Shown: positions 7,454-16,098 of the stretch, piece by piece
How positions within the stretch are numbered: position 1 is the stretch's first letter
How the letters are laid out: each line of letters opens with the position of its first letter
NCBI GenBank assembly: GCA_002506755.1
Contig: DAYD01000016.1
Location: 122,865 to 168,018 of the forward strand
DNA length: 45,154 nt
Direction of reading: 5' to 3'
Origin: Euryarchaeota archaeon UBA462
GTDB lineage: Archaea; Thermoplasmatota; Poseidoniia; Poseidoniales; Thalassarchaeaceae
Position numbers and translations under genes: made by a program
The notes under the pieces: model-generated
Database searches by the model: none
Told to the model about the DNA's origin: nothing
Seen by the model: the letters and a program-made list of their open reading frames with translations, nothing else

Positions 7454-8443
7454 ATGGGTGACAAGATAAACCTGAAAGACATGCGTTTTGGGACTGACTT
7501 GCTCAAGAGGGGTTTTGCCAAAATGCAAGAGGGAGGGGTCGTAATGGACGTCGTCACTCCCGAAGAGGCTCATGTTGCCGAAGATGCAGGTGCCGTATCT
7601 GTAATGGCTCTAGAGCGTGTTCCAGCCGATATAAGAGCATCCGGTGGTGTGGCTAGAATGAGTCATCCAACTATGATCAAAGAAATAATTGAGACAACCA
7701 GCATACCAGTTATGGCCAAGGCAAGAATTGGTCATGATGAAGAAGCTAGAGTGTTAGAGTCTCTGGGAGTGGATATGATCGATGAATCGGAAGTGCTTAC
7801 TCCGGCAGACCCATTCTACCACATTGCAAAAAAGAGTTTCACCATTCCCTTCGTTTGCGGGTGCACGAGCCTGGGAGAAGCTGTAAGAAGGATTGCGGAG
7901 GGAGCGGCGATGATTAGAACAAAGGGCGAGGCAGGTACTGGAAATGTCGTTTCCGCCGTTAAACATGCTAGATTGTTAGAAACAGAAATTGAAACGGCAA
8001 CTAGAGCCACATCAGAAGGCAGGAATGAAATGGTAGAGTCGATAATGCATGGATACTCTAAATTGGAGGATTATTCAGACATTGGCGCTGTGGTTACAAG
8101 TACACCTTTTGGAAATCTTAAAGACTTGAGAAATGAAGTTTCCTCAGTTCTCGAGGAGGTGACAGAGATGGGTAGGCTTCCAGTGGTAACATTTTCTGCA
8201 GGGGGAATTGCCACCCCTTCCGACGCTGCTTTGATGATGAGTCATGGGATGGATGGGATCTTTGTTGGATCTGGCATTTTCAAGAGTTCAGACCCTCTAA
8301 ACACCGCTGAGGCAATAGTACTAGCAGCCCATAATTATGAAGATGCTGCAGTTGTTGCAGAAGCTAGTGAAATGATTGGCGAGGCTATGCCGGGTTTGGA
8401 AATTGATAGCCTTGAGGTCAGACTTGACGAGAGAGGATGGTAG
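7454..8443 (+). CDS. pdxS: Pyridoxal 5'-phosphate synthase lyase subunit PdxS
   Basis: PdxS makes pyridoxal phosphate from ribose 5-phosphate, glyceraldehyde 3-phosphate and ammonia supplied by PdxT. Strong family blocks are seen: GGVVMDVVTPEEAHVAEDAG, VMALERVPADIRASGGVARM, the active-site Lys89 in VMAKARIGH, IDESEVLTPADP, MIRTKGEAGTGN, and FSAGGIATPSDAALMM. At 329 residues it has the longer archaeal form. The ATG at 7454 is directly preceded by GAGGT. It ends flush against the convergent coiled-coil gene. The glutaminase partner PdxT is not in the window. The nearby threonine synthase and any aminotransferases would use the product. Confidence 0.96.
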   Translation: MGDKINLKDMRFGTDLLKRGFAKMQEGGVVMDVVTPEEAHVAEDAGAVSVMALERVPADIRASGGVARMSHPTMIKEIIETTSIPVMAKARIGHDEEARVLESLGVDMIDESEVLTPADPFYHIAKKSFTIPFVCGCTSLGEAVRRIAEGAAMIRTKGEAGTGNVVSAVKHARLLETEIETATRATSEGRNEMVESIMHGYSKLEDYSDIGAVVTSTPFGNLKDLRNEVSSVLEEVTEMGRLPVVTFSAGGIATPSDAALMMSHGMDGIFVGSGIFKSSDPLNTAEAIVLAAHNYEDAAVVAEASEMIGEAMPGLEIDSLEVRLDERGW

Positions 8444-9430
8444 TCAACTCTTCCTTCCACGAGAGGTTCCCAACCTTCTTGTTTGCCTTTTAATAGTTGA
8501 TTTGTTTGAGTTTTGATTACTTTCTGATTTCGACCCTGTGCCACCGAATGTTATTGATCCGCCCTCCAATAAGCTCTTCGTCATTGAGTCGGCGAGGTTT
8601 TCATCCTCATCTGGCCCCCTCAATGCCTCCCGGACAGACATATTGTGATCTCTAATCAGTGCCTCTCGCTCAAGATGCTGTGTCTTCATTTCATCCCTTA
8701 TCTCATTGACCTTGGATAGCAATTCTAGTCCACTGCTATGTGCTTCGTCCGCTTTGCCCCTTTCTTCTACGAAGAGAGAATGGAGTCTGTCGCCTTCCCC
8801 CCTAAGGAAATCCCTCTCCTCCAACATTGGTTTTATTTCGGCCCAGATATCATCCGCTAGCTTATTTTGGTCAATCATCATATTGTGTTCGTTATCGGCT
8901 TCGGCCCTGAGCTTCTGAATCGACTCATCCATATCGCTAAGATCTATCGATATTATGTTCTGTTGTTCAACTTCTGGAATCAGCTCTTCCCTCTTTGCAA
9001 TTAGCGTTCTGAGCTTCTTAAGGAGGGAGTTTTCTTTATCTAAAGAAAGGGCTCCATCCGTCATTATTCTGTTCTCTAACCTCTCTATCTCGCCCAGAGT
9101 CTCTGACAGTTGAATCACCACTGACTTTCCAGGGCCACCTTCTCTCCTTCCTTTTTTACGTGAGATTAGTTCCCTGATACTCTTCTGTATCTCATCCCTT
9201 CTTGCTTGGTGAAGCTTGGCCTGAGCTCTTATTGACTTTTGCTCATCCATTTTTTGCTGAATGGCCTCTCCAAGCTCTGATCGTTGCGAATGGACAGAGT
9301 TCCTAGAGTCCGCAGCTCGCTTGGCCGATTCGTTGTGAGAGTCCCGTTGACCCCAAATTCTCCTTAGCTTGGACTCCATAGCATGGAGTCTAGTTCTAAG
9401 ATCGTCAGTTGCACCTTCCGCATCACTCAC
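8444..9430 (-). CDS. Coiled-coil protein A (COG1340-like)
   Basis: The 328-residue protein is almost wholly helical heptads (about residues 5-255), with no enzyme motif. Near residues 110-145 it has IERLENRIMTDGALSLDKEN, a motif shared with proteins B and D of this cluster. A short conserved tail (LADSMTKSLLEGGSITFGG) is followed by a basic Ser/Asn/Arg-rich end (QTRRLGTSRGRKS) that could bind nucleic acid or membrane phospholipid. The start is a GTG at 9430, 34 bp after the stop of the membrane protein gene, so it is last in a four-gene operon. COG1340 coiled-coil proteins are common in archaea with unknown role. A scaffold or filament role is inference. Confidence 0.7.
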   Translation of the reverse strand: MSDAEGATDDLRTRLHAMESKLRRIWGQRDSHNESAKRAADSRNSVHSQRSELGEAIQQKMDEQKSIRAQAKLHQARRDEIQKSIRELISRKKGRREGGPGKSVVIQLSETLGEIERLENRIMTDGALSLDKENSLLKKLRTLIAKREELIPEVEQQNIISIDLSDMDESIQKLRAEADNEHNMMIDQNKLADDIWAEIKPMLEERDFLRGEGDRLHSLFVEERGKADEAHSSGLELLSKVNEIRDEMKTQHLEREALIRDHNMSVREALRGPDEDENLADSMTKSLLEGGSITFGGTGSKSESNQNSNKSTIKRQTRRLGTSRGRKS

Positions 9431-9464
9431 GGTAGACGGAGAAGAGGCTCCTTATTGAAGAGAA

Positions 9465-11042
9465 CTAAAGACCCAATATCCTAGCCGCAAAGGGCAAAAT
9501 CGGCGATATTACGGCCAGAGCGGCTCCGATCATGAATACTGCGCCAGTTGTAATCCTCAATCTGGTAAATAGGTCTGACCTTACTTGGGAGGTAAGTACC
9601 TTCCCTGAAATTAGGTTCCCAGAAGAGTCTTCTAATCTAACCGTGACTGTTGACTCTCCGTTGGAAGATGGGATAAGAGTCTGCCAAATAATTCTTGACG
9701 AAGCCATTGAATCTGCCATTCTTTGGTATATAGGCCCTCCACTAGTTGATGTGGCATCGTAAGGCTCGACCCTCAATCTGTATACGCATTCATTCGGCCT
9801 AAAATCGGGAGTTTGCACCCTCAGGATGAGGTCTTGAGTATCTTGGGAGTGATTTATGATAAATGCGAATAGATTCGCCTGGCCAAGCGTTAGGTTTTCC
9901 ATATCAACATCGAACCAGATGCCGGCGCTTGTTGTGGTAGTCATCTGCATTCTCATTCTGTCGTTCAGTCTGAAGAATGGTGCACACCTATCTCTAGCAT
10001 GCATAAGCAACCTGTCAAGTGTCTCCTCGCCTAGCTCAGGATGATTAATTATCTGGTCAATTGTCTGTGAGTCTACAACAGATGAGAGAGCCAGATGGAA
10101 ATCTTCCTCGTCAATAACCCCAGACCTGAACATATCCAACATCTGTAGAAGGTACTCTTGTAGATCCTGAAGCGACACTCCCTTCTTCAAGTCCGAGTCG
10201 AATGAAGACACGTATTTTGAAAATTTCACGGCCAGCATAGGATCGACATGGGCCCTAATTACGTCCGTGAATGGCTTATTCAATAGTGCTGGATGTATTG
10301 GAGGGGAAAATGAATCCAATAGTCCCCAAGGATTGACAGTGTTGAATCTTGGCCTCTCAGATGCCATGTATAGGCCATGACTAGATAGAAGTGAGCCTGT
10401 GGACAACGCGATGAGGACAGGCACGCCTTCGGTATTGCTAGGGAATAGCAATGCTGACCCCAAAAGAACTGTTGCCAAAACCATTAGTGTAGTTGTCACC
10501 CTTAGTTGGATCGAAGCGCCCTCAATAACGGCACGCATTTCGCTATATCCATGCGCACTTCGGAAAGTCACTCCTGAGGAAGTGATCTCATCGGTCTCAA
10601 TCTGAAAAATTCTCTTAGTCACCCATAATAGGTAATGAAGTACGAATAACAATAATAAATCCGCAACCATTATCACCAAAGAAAGCAAATAAACTGACTC
10701 ATAGAAAGAGAGGTCAAGGAATAGCTCTCTGACGCTTCCCTCCCACCATTGGGGATCAGAACCTCTGAATGATTGGGCGAGGCCATAAAGGAATACCACC
10801 ACTATAGGGAGGAATAGTATTAGTCGTGCTCCACTACTAATTAGAAAATCGTCAACTCCAGAAAGAAGAATTTCCCTGTTTTTTAGAAGGCTCTTGTAAG
10901 ATTGTTTGTCTTCTTTCTCTTCTTCTTTCTGTATTTTGTTAATATTTGGTGCAGAGGGCGTCTCGGATTCTAAGGCGGCTACCATTGAGTCAATGTCTGT
11001 CTCAAGATCCAACAAAGATCTGGGGTCAGAGTCTTCCTCCAA
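9465..11042 (-). CDS. Multi-pass membrane protein of the coiled-coil cluster
   Basis: I do not recognise a family for this 525-residue protein. The first 70 residues are acidic and cytoplasmic in character. Membrane segments are seen around residues 72-92, 113-140 (likely two), 183-203 and 208-228, then 495-520 at the C-terminus. Between them lies a long soluble part: a helical region (about 250-365, with KGVSLQDLQEYLLQMLDMF), then a beta-rich region (about 375-490, with LILRVQTPDF and STVTVRLEDSSG) that looks like a beta sandwich. The start is a TTG just after the DtxR stop (2 bp gap), so translation is probably coupled. No ATG gives a better start without losing the acidic N-terminus. It likely anchors the cluster to the membrane. 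Confidence 0.65.
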   Translation of the reverse strand: MEEDSDPRSLLDLETDIDSMVAALESETPSAPNINKIQKEEEKEDKQSYKSLLKNREILLSGVDDFLISSGARLILFLPIVVVFLYGLAQSFRGSDPQWWEGSVRELFLDLSFYESVYLLSLVIMVADLLLLFVLHYLLWVTKRIFQIETDEITSSGVTFRSAHGYSEMRAVIEGASIQLRVTTTLMVLATVLLGSALLFPSNTEGVPVLIALSTGSLLSSHGLYMASERPRFNTVNPWGLLDSFSPPIHPALLNKPFTDVIRAHVDPMLAVKFSKYVSSFDSDLKKGVSLQDLQEYLLQMLDMFRSGVIDEEDFHLALSSVVDSQTIDQIINHPELGEETLDRLLMHARDRCAPFFRLNDRMRMQMTTTTSAGIWFDVDMENLTLGQANLFAFIINHSQDTQDLILRVQTPDFRPNECVYRLRVEPYDATSTSGGPIYQRMADSMASSRIIWQTLIPSSNGESTVTVRLEDSSGNLISGKVLTSQVRSDLFTRLRITTGAVFMIGAALAVISPILPFAARILGL

Positions 11043-11044
11043 GT

Positions 11045-11704
11045 TTAAGCCCCCATTTCAGTAACTCTTACCAATACCTTCATGGCCATTCCTGGTGAAA
11101 TTTCACACCGTTTACCATCAATTGTAGTTTCTCCATTTTGGTTTACTAGCTTTGAACCGACCATAAGTCCGATTTCCCTCAAAGTCACTACCTCTACATC
11201 ACTAGCTAATATCAGCTCCACGGATGCTGAGGTTCCCTCCGGGATTGCCGCGACAGGTAGAAGTGTCCCTATTCCGATAGGTTCGAAGGTCCTATGGATG
11301 CCGGGTATTCTTGAGCCGTCAGCGGACAACTCTGGAAATCCTAAGAATCTGTCAATTGTAGTTTCAAGATCATTTTCCACGGCATGTTCCATCTTGCATG
11401 CTACTTCTTTGACATTCCCTTTGAAGCCAATTATATCCGAAAGTAGAATCTGTAGAAGATATTCTCTCCTTTTTACACTGGCAGCTAGCTGGAATCCCTC
11501 TGGGGTTAGTCTGCTTCCCCTGTATGGAATATGAGTGACCATGCCCCTATCTGATAGCCTTTGAATCATCTCAGTGACTGATGCGGGACTAATGCCCATC
11601 ATTTCAGCTAATTGAGTAGTTTTGACTATGGCATCAGGTGTTTGACTGTGAACTTCAAACATCCTCTTGAGATACATCTCTTCGATTTCGCTAAATTCAG
11701 ACAT
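11045..11704 (-). CDS. DtxR/IdeR-type metal-dependent transcriptional regulator
   Basis: The 219-residue protein has three parts. Residues 1-70 are the winged helix (MYLKRMFEVHSQTPDAIVKT, then MGISPASVTEMIQRLSDRGM). Residues 75-140 are the dimer and metal domain with ACKMEHAVENDLETTIDRFLG. Residues 150-218 form an SH3-like FeoA domain. The metal residues Cys103, Glu106 and His107 match DtxR Cys102, Glu105 and His106, pointing to the iron-type family rather than the manganese-type MntR, which has Glu at the Cys position. The ATG at 11704 is chosen over an upstream in-frame extension because the family starts just before this helix. It lies between the zinc-ribbon membrane protein gene and the multi-pass protein gene in one operon, so metal status may control the cluster. 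Confidence 0.9.
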   Translation of the reverse strand: MSEFSEIEEMYLKRMFEVHSQTPDAIVKTTQLAEMMGISPASVTEMIQRLSDRGMVTHIPYRGSRLTPEGFQLAASVKRREYLLQILLSDIIGFKGNVKEVACKMEHAVENDLETTIDRFLGFPELSADGSRIPGIHRTFEPIGIGTLLPVAAIPEGTSASVELILASDVEVVTLREIGLMVGSKLVNQNGETTIDGKRCEISPGMAMKVLVRVTEMGA

Positions 11705-11714
11705 ATAAATCACC

Positions 11715-13286
11715 CTAGGTTTCTGCCATAAATTCTGTCTTGCACACTGGACATCTAGACAGTACCGGCCTCCTCTCAATCGGCACCTTAAGTGCCTGAT
11801 CACATTCAGGACAATTTAGAGTGTCCTCATTTGAACGTGATACATGGTAATCTTGATCATTAATAATCTCACCACCATTTTCGAGGGTTTTTACTACCTC
11901 TTCTTCCCCCACTCCAACTTGAAACTCCATAGTGCAAGACGGGCACTTCACTGCGCCTTTGTGACCTAATGGGACCATTAACCTCTGGTCGCAGAAGGCG
12001 CAAGACAACTCCCTTTTATCGAGTTTCGATCGAGTTTCTTTCTCCTCCTTAGTTTCTCTTAGCTTGATCTTGGAGATTGAGGGGGTCCGGTTTGCTACCC
12101 CCCTCCAAACTAAGGTTCCCAATAAAATTGCTAGAACTCCACCTATCGCCCCATATGTTGCTGAAAGTAAATCGAAGGGGGTTGTAAGTCCACTATTCTC
12201 TGGTTTTGAGTCAACAAGTAAGTACTCTATTTTCGTATTTTGTCCCGAAAGCCATTGCACCTCGAGATCCACCCTGTCTCCGTCCGGCCAAGACGGAATT
12301 ACGATATCATTGGAAACAGTAGCTCCTGAACTCACGAATTGGGAGGAAGATTCAGCCAAGACCTGCCTATCAGTGATAGAAATGACTCGTATTTTCCCCC
12401 GATCTGCTCTATGAACCCCATTATTTGTTATTGATACCGTGACAACGACTGGGTCTCCGGGCGTAGGTTCTGGAGGAGTAATCTGGGAGGTAATTTCTAA
12501 TGATGAGATTTCTACAATAGGCATCTCGACTGATATCTGAGAGACATTCACAGAGTTTGAAGCCGTACTCCACCCATCGGGAATCAACTCGATGATAATT
12601 GAGTCAGCTACAGGATGCCCCAAGTATAGGTCCAACGACCTCCTCCCGGGATCGGCCTCAATGGTAATCATTTGTAGGAGGGTAGGGTTTCCTTGAGTAG
12701 CGACTGAAATCCCGACCCCAAGGATTCTGGAAAGTCCTTGTGACAGGTAAACGGATGCCTCGACCTCTAGCCCTGATTCTGAGTCCCATTGGTAGGTATC
12801 GATGGTTAAGAGCAGTGATTGTTTAGCTGATACGTGGACCGAGAATTGTCCGCTCAAGGACTCGGGCCCTTCCCCCTCTGGCATTGAAACCCACCAAGAG
12901 TAGTAATTGGAGCCGTTCAAGGAAGGTGAAAAACTAGCACTGACTTCTCTTGTTGAGCCGGGGCCAATTTCCACAAAAGTTCCAGAAAAAATTTCTCCGG
13001 TCTGTGTATCTTCCAGATTTAGTGAAGCCATCCCTGTAGAGTTTCCAGAATTACTAACCAAAAGAGAAGCGCCTAATAGGTCACCTATGTGTGCTGGTTC
13101 GCCGGATATCGCCACACCTGAGTTTCCTGATGAGCTGAAGTTGGCCTTACCTTCTGTATTATCCGAGTACATCATGTCAAAACTTTCTAGAGCTAATTCT
13201 TGTGAATTTTCATAGAGGTTTAGACTGCCAGAAACTATGAAAAACACCATGATGAGGGCTAACGGTTCGGCTTTTGCACCTACCAT
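11715..13286 (-). CDS. Membrane-anchored CARDB-like protein with two cytoplasmic zinc ribbons
   Basis: An N-terminal signal or anchor (EPLALIMVFFIVSGSL) leads to a large beta-rich ectodomain with at least two CARDB/Ig-like repeats (GDLLGASLLVSNSGNSTGMA near 70; PGDPVVVTVSITNNGVHRAD near 275). A second membrane helix (about 375-395, GAIGGVLAILLGTLVW) follows. The C-terminus carries two zinc ribbons: CAFC with CPSC (from residue 429) and CPEC with CPVC (from residue 492), each followed by a Met/Thr-Glu-Phe end. This order puts sensing or binding domains outside and zinc ribbons inside. ATG at 13286 is preferred to a TTG at 13316. It is first in the four-gene operon, and the cluster's divergent promoter region lies directly upstream. 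Function unknown. Confidence 0.7.
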   Translation of the reverse strand: MVGAKAEPLALIMVFFIVSGSLNLYENSQELALESFDMMYSDNTEGKANFSSSGNSGVAISGEPAHIGDLLGASLLVSNSGNSTGMASLNLEDTQTGEIFSGTFVEIGPGSTREVSASFSPSLNGSNYYSWWVSMPEGEGPESLSGQFSVHVSAKQSLLLTIDTYQWDSESGLEVEASVYLSQGLSRILGVGISVATQGNPTLLQMITIEADPGRRSLDLYLGHPVADSIIIELIPDGWSTASNSVNVSQISVEMPIVEISSLEITSQITPPEPTPGDPVVVTVSITNNGVHRADRGKIRVISITDRQVLAESSSQFVSSGATVSNDIVIPSWPDGDRVDLEVQWLSGQNTKIEYLLVDSKPENSGLTTPFDLLSATYGAIGGVLAILLGTLVWRGVANRTPSISKIKLRETKEEKETRSKLDKRELSCAFCDQRLMVPLGHKGAVKCPSCTMEFQVGVGEEEVVKTLENGGEIINDQDYHVSRSNEDTLNCPECDQALKVPIERRPVLSRCPVCKTEFMAET

Positions 13287-13345
13287 CAAGCAATCCTCGT
13301 AACTCCAGCGTATCAATCAAACTGAAAAATCTACCCCAAATAGGG

Positions 13346-13353
13346 CTATAATG
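13346..13353 (+). promoter_or_regulatory. TATA box in the divergent promoter of the coiled-coil cluster
   Basis: CTATAATG on the plus strand is centred about 30 bp before the ATG at 13380, fitting a leaderless or very short leader. The same stretch reads CATTATAG on the minus strand and could also serve the opposite operon, whose ATG is at 13286. The whole shared region is only 93 bp. No clear DtxR-type operator palindrome was seen in it. Confidence 0.45.
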
Positions 13354-13379
13354 GATGTATTGCCGCGCTGCGGAATGAA

Positions 13380-14213
13380 ATGGACACCGAGAGCCTGTTG
13401 AACGTAAAGCCAGAGGACTTGGCGAAGTCCTTACTTCAGAGAAGATTGATGCTTAAGGAAAGTCTGCCAGGGGTAATTAGAAACCTAGAGGCGGAAGAAG
13501 AAGCATTATCCCCAAAGGCGGAAAGATTGTCTAAATCATTTGAAGAGGCCAACAGAAAGGTTGCTGATTTCAAAGAGACGCGAGACAAAGCTCAATCCGA
13601 GGCTGGAGTGCTAATATCAAAGGTAAAATTAATCCGCAAAAGAATAGAAGAATCTGGAGGAATGGTAAATCTAGACCCTAAATGGAAAAAAGAAAGATTA
13701 ATTGAAAGAATAGAAGAAATCGAACACAAGATTCAGACTTCTGCGCTGGATCAAAAATCCGAAAGGAAACTCTTGGACAAAAGGAGAGCATTAGTTTACC
13801 AGAATGATAAGTGGCTTAAGGAACGAAAGGACTCCAACCCAGATATGTTGGAATATATAGAAAAAAGCAGAAAAATGTCAAATCTCTACAAAAAGGCCGA
13901 TTCCGCGCATACAAAGATGCTCGACGCCGTGAAAAGGGCCCAACCCTCGTATGAAAAATCTACATCCGCCTCAGTTGAACTGAGGGAAATTAAGAGCCAG
14001 TTAGATCGTGCAAGAGAGCTACTAAAACAGAGTGACAGGGCAATTGAGCATTGGGAAATTAGATTGAAAAAGGGATTCGGAGATATTGGTCCTGGTTTTC
14101 CCAACCTACTCAAAGGATATGATACAGTTGCCGGCGGTGGAGAGTCGTCTTTTTCCAAATCAAAGAAATCAAAATCAAAAAATTCTAGTCAGCCCAAGGA
14201 GGAAGAGGAATGA
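13380..14213 (+). CDS. Coiled-coil protein B (COG1340-like)
   Basis: The 277-residue protein is charged and helical over residues 15-235. It shares with protein A and protein D the block IEEIEHKIQTSALDQKSERK (about 117-136). The tail (GPGFPNLLKGYDTVAGGGES) has Gly/Ser then a Lys/Ser-rich and finally an acidic end. There is no enzyme motif or membrane segment. The ATG at 13380 has a TATA box about 30 bp upstream and no ribosome-binding site. Its stop overlaps the next start (ATGA, 4 bp). First gene of a three-gene operon divergent from the membrane protein operon. Scaffold function is inference. Confidence 0.7.
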   Translation: MDTESLLNVKPEDLAKSLLQRRLMLKESLPGVIRNLEAEEEALSPKAERLSKSFEEANRKVADFKETRDKAQSEAGVLISKVKLIRKRIEESGGMVNLDPKWKKERLIERIEEIEHKIQTSALDQKSERKLLDKRRALVYQNDKWLKERKDSNPDMLEYIEKSRKMSNLYKKADSAHTKMLDAVKRAQPSYEKSTSASVELREIKSQLDRARELLKQSDRAIEHWEIRLKKGFGDIGPGFPNLLKGYDTVAGGGESSFSKSKKSKSKNSSQPKEEEE

Positions 14214-15172
14214 AAGGGGCATCAAGAGACAAATGGGAAGATCTAGAAGCTCTAGAAAATGATGAAATTAAATCTATGGCCAAAGATAACAAGAACGAGA
14301 TAAAATATCTCGACAAAGAGATGAGGGCCCTTAGATCTGAGAGGAAGGATCAGGTCCATATTGTAAGATCACTCAGATCCGCAATGAGCGATGTAGAGGC
14401 TTCAAATTCTGGTAGAAAGAGTCTCCTTAACAAGTTCCATATTTCGAGAAAGGGGGCTCAGGTACAAAGAGAGAAAAGAGACTCAACGAACAAACTCATA
14501 CCGCCCCCCTCCAAAATTCTTGAAGAATGGTTATCTGATACTTACAATGGGCTGACGACGATAGACAATGATCTAACTTTGGTACCGATGCTTAAGTCTG
14601 AGCTATCATCATTCGGTAGATTTTTTGAAATTCAAGCATCTATCACTAGAAAGAGGGAGGCGGAAGAAGCACATTCGATATATCTAGAACATGTTTCAGA
14701 AATGCGAAAGATATCAGCAAAGCTGGATGAAAACAAAACGAAGGCACAGAATACAGTTTCTGAACTGCAAGACTCCGCAGACATAGGCGGAGATAAGATC
14801 AGCAGGAAAGAAATTAAGAAAATCAGCAAAAGAATCTCCCAGATAGACAAAAGGCTTGATGAAATTAAAGTAAAAGTGAGGAAAGTCAAGAAAGAGGTAA
14901 GTAGAATTGAAAGTTATTCAAATATCTCATCCGGTCGATCGGGTAGAATAAAAATTTCAGATATTCGAGGAATTGCTGCTAAGGGAGGTGCCCTAAATGC
15001 GCAAGAAATGGGTGCATTATTGGAATCGGGAGGTATTTCCTCGATAAAAGAAGTTGGGGGCAACGAAAAAAATGTGGGAAGTAATGATCGGAAAACAAGG
15101 AAGAAGGGGCGAAAACTGAGTGTTTTGAGAAGAGGGAGCAGAAAGGGAAATACCGCCACGCGAAGAGATTAG
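14210..15172 (+). CDS. Coiled-coil protein C
   Basis: This 320-residue protein has long helices at about 5-75 and 130-240, with a central segment (PPPSKILEEWLSDTYNGLTT) that may be a non-coiled domain. The E..QT block of proteins A, B and D is not clearly present. Near the end it has NAQEMGALLESGGISSI, which matches the tail motif of protein A. The last 35 residues are strongly basic (RKTRKKGRKLSVLRRGSRKG). The overlap of 4 bp with protein B implies translational coupling. It could pair with B or D as a heteromeric coiled coil. No function can be assigned. Confidence 0.65.
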   Translation: MKGASRDKWEDLEALENDEIKSMAKDNKNEIKYLDKEMRALRSERKDQVHIVRSLRSAMSDVEASNSGRKSLLNKFHISRKGAQVQREKRDSTNKLIPPPSKILEEWLSDTYNGLTTIDNDLTLVPMLKSELSSFGRFFEIQASITRKREAEEAHSIYLEHVSEMRKISAKLDENKTKAQNTVSELQDSADIGGDKISRKEIKKISKRISQIDKRLDEIKVKVRKVKKEVSRIESYSNISSGRSGRIKISDIRGIAAKGGALNAQEMGALLESGGISSIKEVGGNEKNVGSNDRKTRKKGRKLSVLRRGSRKGNTATRRD

Positions 15173-15233
15173 ATTGGAGAAAATTCGGTATTCCTTAAAT
15201 GGAATATCAAATTAGCGCGATCAGAGGGGTACC

Positions 15234-16097
15234 TTGGGACTCAATCAATCGAATATATCGGATTTATTTGAATCCAAGACAAGTGAAGTGAGCGGTAAGC
15301 TTTCTGAATATAAAAATCAAAGAGATGAGCTCAATGTGTTGGTCAGGGGCCAATTAGATAGAAGGAACGAAATAAATAGGCAAGTAAAGGAGCTTATTAT
15401 CGAAGTTCAAAAGCAGAAGGCAATAAGAAACGAAGCAAACGGGAAGGTTGCAGATCTTAGAAAAATTAGGTTGGAGAGGACTAATGAGCTCAAAGAAGTT
15501 AGATCTAAACTGAGGGATTTATCAAAGAATGACACTAAATCCGAGGGAAGAAAGAAAAATGGAAAATCCTCGAGAAGTCTCAGGGAACAGATGAATAAAC
15601 TCGAATGGAGACACCAAACTGGACAGATAAGTCCAAAGAAGGAAAAGGATTTTTTCTCTACAATGAAAAGGTTGCAAGGAGAGTATAAGGTTTTGAAAGC
15701 GAAGGAGGAATCTAGCAGCTCCAGTGTATTGAAAGAAGTGAAACATGCTGAGAAGGTTCAGCAGAAGGCCCATGACGCAGTTACGGCTGCATCAGAGAAG
15801 TCAGAGGAGGCTCACTCGCTGATGATGGAGCTTTCTAACGAAGTTGACAGATTAAGAGGTTTAGCAAATAAGGAGCACTTGAAGCTAACTTCAACAAAGA
15901 ATGATGCAGATGAAAAGCACAATAGGTACATCATCTCCTTGAGGTGTATCCATTCGATGCAAGACATTCTGAAGCTGTCTGGCTCTAAGAAGGATGCTGA
16001 CGAAGAGGACAGAGTGGATGTCACTGACCTAATGTCCAAACTTATGTCCGGAGACACTCTGTCAACAGATGAGCTGATGATGCTTCAAAGGAACTAG
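15234..16097 (+). CDS. Coiled-coil protein D (COG1340-like)
   Basis: The 287-residue protein matches the classic COG1340 layout: RDELNVLVRGQLDRRNEINR and VKELIIEVQKQKAIRNEA repeat the N-x-[KQ]-V-x-E-L pattern, then MNKLEWRHQTGQISPKKEKD gives the shared E..QT block. The tail VTDLMSKLMSGDTLSTDELM is the best preserved version of the C-terminal motif. The start is a TTG at 15234 with GAGGGG six bases upstream; no in-frame ATG fits. It ends 1 bp before the stop of the convergent gene at 16099. It follows protein C by 61 bp, probably in the same operon. Confidence 0.7.
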   Translation: MGLNQSNISDLFESKTSEVSGKLSEYKNQRDELNVLVRGQLDRRNEINRQVKELIIEVQKQKAIRNEANGKVADLRKIRLERTNELKEVRSKLRDLSKNDTKSEGRKKNGKSSRSLREQMNKLEWRHQTGQISPKKEKDFFSTMKRLQGEYKVLKAKEESSSSSVLKEVKHAEKVQQKAHDAVTAASEKSEEAHSLMMELSNEVDRLRGLANKEHLKLTSTKNDADEKHNRYIISLRCIHSMQDILKLSGSKKDADEEDRVDVTDLMSKLMSGDTLSTDELMMLQRN

Positions 16098-16098
16098 C

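Noticed and set aside
11705..11803. N-terminal extension of the DtxR reading frame
   Set aside because: It covers the zinc-ribbon end of the upstream gene in another frame; the family starts at MSEF (11704).
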